Below are positions 47,039-56,861 of a stretch of 64,000 nt of DNA, in pieces. The stretch's first letter is position 1; the number at the start of each line of letters is the position of its first letter. The stretch comes from Liriodendron chinense. Taxonomy: Eukaryota; Streptophyta; Magnoliopsida; Magnoliales; Magnoliaceae. The notes under the pieces were generated by a model, which did not search any database, was not told the origin of the DNA, and saw nothing but the letters and a program-made list of their open reading frames with translations. The stretch lies in the NCBI GenBank assembly GCA_003013855.2, contig ML058433.1:9609966-9673965 (forward strand), read 5' to 3'. A program made the position numbers and the translations under genes.

Positions 47039-47355
47039 AGGGCCTGTTTGGTTTTCCAATTACAATGGTAAATAACTGTAAATGGGTAATGATTATTTAT
47101 TCTTGTAATTGTGTGGTGACATCACTAACATTTGGCTACAATGATGATTTTGCTACCTTGCTTGTTTCACCCCGAAATCAATGTAAAAATGGTTAGTTTT
47201 ATAACGTGAAAATGTAATGATTACAATTTACTTTACCTACTTCATTTAAAAGTGTATTTGACGATTTACAAGCCATAATTTAGGTTTAAACAAACACCTA
47301 AATGCTCATTTACTTTGCATTTCATAGGAATTAGTTGGAAAAACCAAAGAGGCCC
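47039..47355. mobile_element. MITE with GGGCCTGTTTGG-type termini (copy B)
   Basis: GGGCCTGTTTGGTTTTCCAA at the left and TTGGAAAAACCAAAGAGGCC at the right, an inverted repeat with one mismatch. It corresponds position for position to the element at 4540-4862, so it predates the duplication. TAA precedes it, as for Harbinger-type targets, but the right flank is AAG. Confidence 0.7.
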
Positions 47356-47460
47356 CAAGAGCATTAAGTCCATTAGGAAACCCACCAACCACAATTTAAT
47401 GGTACAACCAAACGCTACCACATGTGAGAAACTTGCACAGACTTACAACTTGAATCTTTA

Positions 47461-48012
47461 GGGCCTGTTTGATTTTCCATTTCCTTTACGAATGTCCTGA
47501 AAATAAGTCATTATTACTTTTTTACCTAGTTTGAAAATTCGGTGTAATTCCTACCTTGAAATCCGGACTAAAATAAGTAGTTTAAAATTATATATAGGCC
47601 CTACCATGATATATATGATATATCTGCTCTGTCCATTAATTTTACTTGAATATTTTAATACATGAGCCAAAAAATGAGGCAGATCCAACACTCAAGTGGC
47701 CCACACCAAAGGAAACAGTGGCCTTAAGAAGTTTTTAAGGCTAGGTGTTGGATTCCCTTTTTCCAGAGGTGTGGTCCACCTGAGCATTGGATTTGCCTCA
47801 TTTTTTGTCTATGCCATAAGTTCATTTGGCAAAACAGATGGATGGTGTGGATAATCCACATATATCACAATGGGCCCCACTTATATTCCGCATTCTCTTC
47901 AATTTTAACAATAAAAAAGTAGGCAATCAAATCATACATGAGAACAGTGTAGGAATTATCAAGGAAATAATTATTATATATTTACAACGTATTTTTCTAA
48001 TAAATGAAAAAT
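47461..48012. mobile_element. Insertion bearing a foldback MITE
   Basis: About 550 bp absent from copy A at the same point (after CTTGAATCTTTAG). It begins GGGCCTGTTTGATTTTCC, like the previous MITE. Within it, 47594-47882 has imperfect inverted ends (GGCCCTACCATGATATATAT against the complement of ATATATCACAATGGGCCCCA). It also has inverted internal arms AAAAAATGAGGCAGATCCAA / TTGGATTTGCCTCATTTTTT, the family of 7791-8212. Confidence 0.7.
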
Positions 48013-48126
48013 CTTTTTGAAAGTGAGAAACAATGTACAAGGCATAGTTTTTGTCCTTAATGCTACAGTATGTGAATCAGATAACTGAAAAGCTTTCATT
48101 TGATATGCCATTGACAGTTGTTGAGG

Positions 48127-48900
48127 TGTTACTGACTGTTGTAGACTAAAGTTGGTCATCGAAGGGGCATAAGCAATATGCGATCATCGAGCGCCTCTCC
48201 ATAAAGTTGCAACCAGAACACCTGATTATCGAGCCTCCCCACTCATATCTCGTATATCACCTCAGTCTATACACATGCGAGCAGCTCGGCTCGTGGTCGT
48301 TAAACGAGGTCATCTCCAAATGCGAGCAACTCGGCTTGTGGTCGTTAAACGAGGTCATCTCCAAATGCGAGTAGCTTAGCTCGTGGTCGCTAAATAAGGC
48401 CATCTCCGGGCCCAAGCAGCTCCTACCCATTGTTTGTTTGTTTGTGGGGGATATTCTTCATCATCGTATAGTACCAGCAGCCCATATAGGCCGATTTTGG
48501 CTTTTTCTACTCATAGTTCCAAACTATGAGGGATCTCCATCAAGAGACGTAATCAGCTAGACGTCTAGAATGGTTAGGCCATCCTCTTATCTAAGGATTA
48601 ATGGGATAGGCACCTTATCCCCTGAAATCTGCAGTGATCTTAACGGCTTGCGTAACAGACTGGATCACCCGGATCTGTATAAATAGATGGCCTCACAAAT
48701 GATGAAGGTACACAATCTCTAAGCCTACGTTTCATACTTTATCTTACTATCAAGTCACCTCTGACTTAAGCTTCGGAGAGCTAACGGCCAAGCGTCGGCC
48801 ACCCTTAGTCTTCTTCTTTAGCTTTTAGGTTTAGAGGGGAGCTCACTTCAAGAAGGGCATAAGCTTGGGAGGGACCTGTTACCAGAATCTGACATCAGCA
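48127..48900 (+). mobile_element. 5' LTR of Gypsy element T1 (774 bp)
   Basis: TGTTACTGACTG...GACATCAGCA, followed at once by a primer-binding site. A TATA box (CTGTATAAATAGATGG) lies near 48676. The interval 48276-48411 holds three 45-bp direct repeats (GCGAGCAGCTCGGCTCGTGG, TTAAACGAGGTCATCTCC) upstream of the TATA box. The 3' LTR is not in the window. Confidence 0.82.
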
Positions 48901-48901
48901 G

Positions 48902-48921
48902 ATTAGCACCGTCTGTGGGAA
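48902..48921 (+). other. Primer-binding site of T1
   Basis: ATTAGCACCGTCTGTGGGAA resembles TGGCGCCGTCTGTGGGAA, the priming sequence common after LTRs of plant Gypsy elements; two C/G-to-T/A-type changes. Confidence 0.7.
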
Positions 48922-48964
48922 CGAGTATTCAATTCGTTCTCATCACCGATTGTAACCTCCCACT

Positions 48965-50792
48965 ATGCCTCCTAAAAAGACGACTCATCCCTATACTTCG
49001 AGGCAGACATTACCTCTGCAAGACATCCCTGAGCCAACTCCCAACCTCCCTCAGGCTGTTTCGACAAGGATTCCTTCGGCGAAGTCTAGCCAACCCGTGC
49101 ATAACCCATTCCAAGAAATTTCCAGTGGCTACGATGGGGTAATGCGCTTCGTCGGGGAAACACTTCTCACCCTTAAAGTTGGACTTCAAACCCTATCCAA
49201 TCGATTTGATCAACATTTCCCTGAATCGCAGCAACCTCCAGAAGGACCGCCACTACAAGCTCCACCTGCAGCTTCTAGACACTCTCTAGATCAACTACAA
49301 GCTCAGGTCAAACCCTCCTTCAAACCATATCCCTCGTGGCAATCAAGTTCCTAATCAGCGTCCACAATCCATTCGCTCTAGCGCTTCCCGACAACGACAG
49401 CTTGAAGAACAACTCGATGACAAAATATCCAGTTATACTCTTCCTTGGGAAGGGGACCTCAAGAAACTCGCGGATCGCTTCGATCATATCGAACAACGAT
49501 ATCAGTCTAATCTCCCAACATCCACTTTGGCAACAATTCGATGGTCAGACCCCCCTTTTACTCACGAAGTGATGAAGGGTCCTCTGCTTAAAAAATATCG
49601 GACACCTAGTATTATCCCATATACTGGTATCGACGATCCCCTTGAGCATCTGCAGACGTATAGATCTCTTATAGAGTTAGAAGGGTATAGCTCCGAAATT
49701 ATGTGCAGAGCCTTTTCTTTAACCTTAAAAGATGCAGCACGTACTTGGTTTCGTGGTCCAAAGCCCCGATCCGTTGAGTCATTCTCTCAGTTATTAGATC
49801 TCTTTCTTTCCCAGTTTATGGGAAGCATCCGTCTCAAAAAACCTGCATCTCACCTATCAGATTTGAAGCAGCAGCACCAAGAGACGATCAAAGAATTCAC
49901 CATTCGATTCACGGCGAAAGCAGTCCAAATCGAAGGTTATACAGAAGACAAGGGGCTCACTGCGCTTATAGCGGGCATTACAAGCGAAAGATTCTGATTC
50001 GCCTTAAACAAAAACCCTCCCAAAACGATGATCGAATTCCAAGCCAAGGCTAAAAAATACATCAATGCGGAAGAAGTGGCCTTAGCTCGCCATGATGTCC
50101 AAGGAAAAAAGCGAAAAGCTAAAGCTGTTTCTCCAGCAGATAAGAAATACCGACGTGATCGACGTGACCATTCTCCAAGGAAGTTTTATCCCGAGAAATA
50201 TCGCAATTACACACCTCTCAATCGATCTCCAAAAAAGGTATTGATGGAAATCAAACACAAGTCGTATGTTAAATGACCCCTAAGGATAAAGTCGGATACC
50301 AAAAAAGAGATAAAAGGAAGTTCTACTACTTCCACAGAGATCACGGGCATAACACCCAAGATTGTATATCTCTCAAAGACCAGATTGAAGCCCTCATTTA
50401 AAAAGGACATCTTCGAGATTATGTCGCACGACAGGATTGTTCGCCCAAACAATCTGATAAATCTGCATGTCATGACTATAAAAACCAGTGACAAAAGTCA
50501 CCACAACAACGTCTTTCACAGGAGGATGCTGAACCAGCAGGCGAAATCTGAACCATTGCAGGTGGCTCGACTTGTGGAGGAGACTCACGAGACTCAAGGA
50601 AAACATATACTCGGAAGGCAAGTCAGAAGCCTCAACACGTTTATTGGGTAGGGAAGTCATCCAACCCAACAAACTTAAGCCATCAGCAAATTTCTTTTTC
50701 TCAAGCAGATGCTGAAGGACTCCATTTTTCTCATGAGTATTCCATCATCGTGGCGTTAAAGGTATCGAATTATTTAACTCATTGCATTATTC
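48965..50792 (+). pseudogene. gag and start of protease of T1, truncated by T2
   Basis: It opens MPPKKTTHPYTSRQTLPLQD. A capsid (Retrotrans_gag) region lies at 49527-49997 with DDPLEHLQTYRSLIELEGYS, MCRAFSLTLKDAARTWFRGP and IKEFTIRFTAKAVQIEGYTE. Then come INAEEVALARHD, a basic stretch, and YFHRDHGHNTQDCISLKDQI, a His/Cys knuckle typical of Tat-like gag. The protease start, ISFSQADAEGLHFSHEYSII followed by VALKVSNYLTH, is cut at 50793 just where DNGSS would follow. Frame changes near 49340-49530 and stops at 49995, 50274 and 50400 disable it. Confidence 0.87.
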
Positions 50793-51570
50793 TGTTGGGG
50801 TCCCAAAAGTCAGTACCCTCTAAAACAAATCAACTGGGCACGTGCTTCGAGGAAATCCCACAAAATACCATCCGACGCACCCAAATATCTAGATTTGCAA
50901 AGGATCCAGTACTTAGCCATTTTCTCCGGTGGGCCCCACGAATCACCGTGATCAAAACCGTCCAGAATCAGGCAGACACCTTCTTTATGAATTATAATAA
51001 GCAGTGCATGACGACTCGCCAAGAAGCGGGCCTCGCAAGCCCTTCATTTCGTAAAACTCAATTTTGCAAAACACGAGTACGTCAAGCGCACCCATTTATT
51101 CAGCCCAACGCACCCTTAAATTCATGAAAATTCAAAAAGCATTTCGAGATGTATTTCAGCTCTGACGCATCCGAAAAATAGCTGACGCATCTAAAAAATA
51201 CCTTCGATGCGTCCATAAATTCAGAAAATACGAAACTGCAATTTCAGGGTGCATTGGACCTTGACTGCATCCAAAATTGTCCAGCGTGTCCATAAAATAC
51301 CTTCGACGCACCCATAAAATCACCAAGAACCAGTATGGTATTTTTTGGATGCATTGGACTCCAACACACCCAAAAAATAGCTCGACGCACCCATAAAATC
51401 AGCACTTTTCAAAATATCATTTTGGGGGCGTTGGAGCTCCCACGCACCTATTTGGGGGTGCGTCAAAGACTTTATGGGATGGGCCATACGTGGCAGCCCC
51501 TCATTGGTCACTGTTCGGTATTTTCGGGTATAAATACCCCTCCCACTGTTCATTTGTACAGATTAACAGA

Positions 51571-51619
<49 letters not shown>

Positions 51620-52957
51620 ATTATCCCTTGAGTATTCGGGATTTACCGTCGGAAACCCTTGCCGGAATCCTGCTCCGACCACCGAAAAACTTTCCCGGTC
51701 ACCGGAATCCCTTTCCGATCATCCGTCGGAAGATCACTCCAACCAATACCACCGCAGGTCTGGATTATAAAAATCATAAGTGTGGGCGCGCACCCGAAAA
51801 TAGCTCGACGCACCTGAAAATTCAACATAATTTGGACTTGTATTTTCAGGGTGCATTGGACCCCAACGCACCCGAAAATTGCCCCACGCATCCGTAAATT
51901 CAATAAAAATCATGCATTTAATTTAAAGGTGCGTTGGAGCCAACGCACCCATAAATTAAGTCCCATGCACCCAAAAAATCAGCCAATTTCATAATACGTT
52001 CATGGGTGCACCGGACTCAATTTTAAGTGTTTTCAAGTGCCGCTTGAGCCTATTTTAGGTATTTTGATCGTTCCGGACGCAATGGAATGATCAAATGGAC
52101 GTTCCAGGATCTCTAAATGAGCAGAGCCTATTTTAGGTATTTTGAGTGTTCCGGACGCAATGGAATGATCAAATGGACGTTCCAGGATCTCTAAATGAGC
52201 AGAATTGTGCATCTTCGAGGTTCGACCTGATTCGACACGATGGACGAAATGACTTCTCAAAAAGACGCCACCAGCATCTAGAACAATGCAAATATGTCAT
52301 CATTTATATCTACTGTAAAGATGTAATCTGATTTGGGTCGAAAGCTAGACAAGCGGGACTATGGTTATCACGATAAATCGTACCAAAGAGTTTCAATTCA
52401 CTATAAAACAATCGTTATGAACTGCCACAACACAACAGTCGATGCCCTACCCATTCAAACGGCATCCGTCGATTGGGCTACGCAGGTACACACAACTGTA
52501 GAATGGACTTCCCGAGGTCACCTGTCTATACATTGATAGGCGCGGGCCCAGAGTCGTCCTTCCTAGTCATAAACCCTGATAGTCTCATCTCGGATCTCCG
52601 GCCAAAATATGGAAATAGACATCTGACTAATACAAAGATGGCTCAGTCCATAATAAAATAAATACAGGTCTCTACGACCACAAACTCTAAGGCCATAGTC
52701 CCTACTGACTAGTCTTTTGCCTTTTAATCAAGGGTCATCGATCATTCGATGTAATTAAGGGTTCGTGCCAGATCACGACCTGGAATGTACAAGATCTCAG
52801 GATCTTCGGAATAAAATTCGCCTTGCAATATCTCTTCTTGTGTACACTTGTGAATGCTTGTGATTATCTATGAATGTTTCCATTACTCAGAACCCCAGAG
52901 CAACAATAAACAACATTTCAGGAAAATGTCCTTGGAGTTCATTTTCCAGTTCCAACA
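50793..52957 (+). mobile_element. 5' LTR of T2 (2,165 bp)
   Basis: TGTTGGGGTCCC...CAGTTCCAACA; its outer ends TGTTGG and CCAACA are exact inverted repeats. A TATA box (GGGTATAAATACCCC, about 51529) is followed after some 45 bp by a 44-bp (GA)n tract. Upstream (50870-51480) and downstream (51780-51990) there is a degenerate array of CGACGCACCCATAAAAT-type units. A 78-bp direct duplication lies at about 52049-52204 (ATTTTAGGTATTTTGA, TTCCGGACGCAATGG). ORFs inside are not genes. Confidence 0.87.
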
Positions 52958-53351
52958 AACTGGCGACTCCACTGGGGATCGAACCCAGAATCTCTGGTTA
53001 GCTCTGAGTATAGAAACGCTCTAAGATCAATCATTCACAGACGTGAATGTGTACACAGGAGATTTATCGTGAGGCATAATGTTTTGGCGCCCTTGGGCGC
53101 CAAACTGGCGACTCTCAACATGAACGTTATTCCCTTCATCTTTAAAGCAATAGACGGTAAAGTAAAAGGTTTTCAAACCCACGAACCCCCACAACTACAC
53201 GTATTTGTCTTCTTCTTGCCTATTCCTATCAGTTTATTCACTACGATCGATGGGTTCACGCTCCCGGCCGCGTTTATGAATTGTTCTAATGATTTCCTGA
53301 CGCCGCAGAATTAGCAAGATAGTAACACAAACGGAAGAAATGGCATGATCC
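52958..53351 (+). other. Leader of T2: primer-binding site and hairpin
   Basis: AACTGGCGACTCCACTGGGG directly follows the LTR and is taken as the primer-binding site. At 53083-53092 and 53095-53104 a perfect 10-bp inverted repeat (TTTGGCGCCC, TT, GGGCGCCAAA) can form a tight hairpin. Immediately after it, AAACTGGCGACTC (53102-53114) repeats the start of the primer site. Leader hairpins with GC palindromes act in dimerisation or packaging in many retroelements; that role is inferred here. Confidence 0.65.
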
Positions 53352-55298
53352 ATGACAAGTTCATGCACCTTCCTTGCTGCCGAAGGCTTCAGTTTCCCCC
53401 GTTTCACCGCAATTGCAAGACTAAGCTTAGAGTGGCAGTTGGTTGAGGCTCGAAGGCAGAAGAAGGAACAGAGGAAAGCTGCCATCGTAGCAGCATATGG
53501 GAAGGCGAACGTTGCAAGACCTCGCCCCGTGATCAGGAAATAGTGGCAGCCGAAGCAGGGAGCAGAAGATCCCTATCGACGGTCAGGTCATAACAGCCAA
53601 ACCCGCAGTACCAGAAATGACAGCCGAGCAGTTTCCGTCGTTGTCCAAAGTCGCCCGCGCCTTTCGGAAACCTATCAGGCCCGCACATGTAAAGAAAGCC
53701 GAGCCTATAACAACCCTTGAACCGAAGCAGAGATCAGCTCAGAAAATCCCGTTAGCACAAGTGGTGATGGTCCAGGTGGCCGAAGGAGAAGAAGAAGGAC
53801 CATATGAGGTAGAAGAATTGCCTCCATTCCAGATCGATAGATTGGTCGAGGCTAACCGCGAGATGAACGATCGGATGAGGGCTATTCAAGAAGCCTTGAC
53901 CACCTTAATAGCGCAGAATGCCACTAGAAGTATCGCGCCGCTCACCCGTCAGTCGGCAGAGGAATCCCAAGGGGCAGCGGAAGGTCCGGCTGAGCCTGAA
54001 CCGTTCGTCCAACTCAGGGTCACACCAATAGAGCGTGCACCACTTTCCGCATCTCACATGTCGCGAGAAGAGTTATCCCAGACGATAGCCCACATGATGC
54101 AGCAAGAAAAAGAGAAAGAGAAGAGGGGCAGCTATAAATATCGGGTCCCATACCCTCTAGAGGTGGAAGAGGTACCGTTCCCAGCCAATTTCAAATGCCC
54201 CGACTTCGAAAAATTCGATGGCAGAGGATCGCCGAAAGAGCACATCACCCACTTCTTGACTACGTTGGGAAATTAGTCTGCAGTCCCGCGGTATTGCATG
54301 CGGTTATTCGGATCTACCCTGACAGGGAAGGCCTTTCAATGGTACATGTCACTATCAGCCGGCTCTATAAGGACAGGGGAGCAAATGCAGGACGCTTTCA
54401 TCTCAAAATTCTTTGCGACCGAGAGGGAAATCTCATTAACAGACCTAGCATTGGTCAGACAGAGGAATGGTGAACCAGTCGAGAAATTCATCGACTGATG
54501 GGGAACTACCGCTGCTTAATGCCGTGAATTACCCAGTGAAGCCGAGCAGATGAAGATGTGCCTAAGGGCTCTAGACCCTATGATCTCGTACGGACTGTCA
54601 GGTAACACCTTCAACTCCTTTCGTGAACTGGCACGAAAGCCCATCTAGTGGAAGAAGCAGCCTCCCGGGTAAACTTCAGACCCGAGAGACAGAAGAAAGA
54701 AACAGGAAGAGTGGTAGAAACCCACTAGGTCGACAGGAGCAGGGAACAAAAAGACCGAAAACGTCCCGCTGTCGATCATAGGCCGGAGATGAAGACAACA
54801 GTCATACAAGACAAGGGTAAGAGACCCTATGTACCTAAACGCGTATCAATAGCTGAAAGAGAAAGGGCTAATGGCCCATATACATTCGATATGGCCGATC
54901 TGGTTCCGATCATGGAACAATTGATCGAGGAAGGCTTAATGCGCCTACTAGAGCCCGTCTGTCCCCATGAAGTTGGACGAGTAAATGATCCTAAATATTG
55001 CAAATATCATCAATGTGTCAGCCACAAGACAGAGGATTGCTTCTCCTTGAAAGGAAGGATACAAGGGTTGATCAACCAAGGGGTCATCAGCATGAAGGTA
55101 CCCGAAACAGCAAGGGAGACAGCTGGGGCAATTTCAGTAATCCCAATAGAAGGTGGCACCCACCGAATGACTTCATTCCCTGAGCCGAAGGAACCATGGA
55201 CTCTAGTCAGTAACAAGAAAAGACTCGAGAACAGACGCAGGCTAGTTAACCAAGGAAGGAACAGGGGGAGAGGAAGGAGAGAAATACTACAGAGATGA
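53352..55298 (+). pseudogene. gag of T2
   Basis: An N-terminal part (WQLVEARRQKKEQRKAAIVA) is at 53352-53543. From about 53560 the frame gives ITAKPAVPEMTAEQFPSLSK, a Gln/Glu-rich helix, and PFPANFKCPDFEKFDGRGSP. The capsid core follows: MRLFGSTLTGKAFQWYMSLS, TGEQMQDAFISKFFATEREI. Next is the CRELPSEAEQMKMCLRALDP segment and at 54789-55298 a C-x3-H-type knuckle (CKYHQCVSHKTEDC). Lesions: TAG 54274-54276, TGA 54496-54498, a further stop soon after, a one-base loss near 54640 that changes frame, TAG 54726-54728. It would have built the particle. Confidence 0.88.
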
Positions 55299-55310
55299 CC
55301 CGCGACAAGC

Positions 55311-56816
55311 ATGGCATATTGCGGAATGGTGTCGTTCGTCGAACAAGCACCGTCCAAAGCTACCCCACAAGCAGCCGAGGGAGAAGTTAACGCGGTCATC
55401 TTACGATCAGGAAAGCAAATGCCTGACCGTACCCCTCCAAGACCAGATGACCCAATGCAAGAAGACGATGTCTCTGACAAGCCGCAAGAGAGACCTCGCA
55501 TACAAAAGTCGAAAGAGAAGGTTGGTGAAGCCACGACTAGTCAGCCAAGCCTGAGACCAGTAGCGTATGATGTTGTGTCGCACTTACGGAAAGTTCCCGC
55601 CCGGCTAAGTATATACGATGGTTTATGTCTCTCGAAAGTGTACAGAGAAATGTTAATCAATGCCCTACTTGACAGTGAAGTCAGGGAAGTCATGATGATA
55701 GAGATGGAAGAAGAAATGAATAATACAAACAAATTTTGGGAGGGGTATATGCCAGTGTCACAAGTCATGCATGTCAACCATCCTTCAACAATTACTTTCT
55801 CAGAAGAAGACCGCACGATCGAATTAATAGACCACAATCGACCGTTGATGGTCACAGGAACAATCAGGGACACCGAGGTTAAAAGGTGCATGCTAGATGA
55901 CAGGTCTGCCGTGAATATTATGCCATTGAAGACATTACAGAAGCTGGGTTATAGGCAATCGGCACTACGCCCGAGTCTCATGATGATTCAAGGGTTCAAT
56001 CAAGATAGTCAACGCACACTTGGATCAATCACGGTGATGTTAGAGATCGAAGAACTGACGACGAAAGTAACGTGTCAGGTGATCGACGCGGTGACAACCT
56101 ACAACCTCCTTTTAGGAAGGCCCTAGCTCCATCAGAATCAGATAATCCCTTTGACATATCACCAGTGTTTCAAATATGACAGGGATGGTGTCCAATACAG
56201 GATAGCAGCAGATCCGAAGCCATACACGATAGCTGAGTCATTTTTGGCCAATGCGAAATATTACAACCCATCCGAAAGTGATAAAACCAGCAAAAAGCCC
56301 AACGTAACGAAAAAAGGGGAAGGGGCAAAACCTCAAGTTGAGAAGTGCATGCAGAAAAGTAAACCTCAGCCCATCACTCAGGGAAGATCCCAGTGTCAGT
56401 GGGAAAACCAACCTCAGCCGATCACGAAGAAATTCTATGTAGTACTGCAGCACCTGCATCAGCCAGGGCAGTCTGTGTTAAAACTGATCTCAGATCAACA
56501 CATGAGTGTACTCAAGTCCAGCTTCAATATGCCGATACCCAAGATAAGAAGAACCAAGCCGTTCCCAAAAGCTCCAAGCCAATTCATGGTATCGTCAAGA
56601 GATATCACCCAGAAAGATATCAAGTTCCACTCAGGGCCAAGTCAACCAGTACCATCAGAAAGGAGAGAAGAGGGAAGAGGGTTTGCCCAACCCCAACCAA
56701 TAGAAGAGAAGAGATATAGCAAAGCCAGCCGGAAGATTATGAGGAATATGGGATTCTTCGGTCAAGGCTCAGACACAAAGAAAAGACTGCTAGCTCAATT
56801 TGAAGAATATAAGTAA
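55311..56816 (+). pseudogene. Aspartic protease region of T2
   Basis: A spacer with NAVILRSGKQMPDRTPP, then LRKVPARLSIYDGLCLSKVY. The protease core follows: STITFSEEDRTIELIDHNRP, TEVKRCMLDDRSAVNIMPLK, IQGFNQDSQRTLGSITVMLE and TTYNLLLGRP. The active site should read DDGSA; here Gly is Arg (DDRSA), which should abolish activity. TAG at 56124-56126 stands where relatives have Trp (GRPWLH). The frame goes on to 56816 with NQIIPLTYHQCFKYDRDGVQ and a G-patch-like end, KIMRNMGFFGQGSD, seen before RT in Tat elements. Confidence 0.88.
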
Positions 56817-56861
56817 GTATACAGAAACGGAGAAGGTCTAGGATCCAAGGCAAGCGTAAAC

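Larger units (their letters stand above)
40185..48126. repeat. Segmental duplication, copy B (interrupted)
   Basis: Blocks 40185-40380, 41019-41578, 47018-47456 and 48013-48126 match 3700-5078 in order and orientation. They are separated by insertions absent from copy A: MITE 40435-40957, the reversed LTR 41580-47030, and a MITE-bearing insertion 47461-48012. The match ends at 48126, where the T1 LTR starts, 3-8 bases inside what in copy A is the end of the PPR frame. The stop codon position reads TTG here instead of CTA (minus TAG). The plus ORF 41277-41696 spans matching sequence but is not conserved in copy A. Confidence 0.85.
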
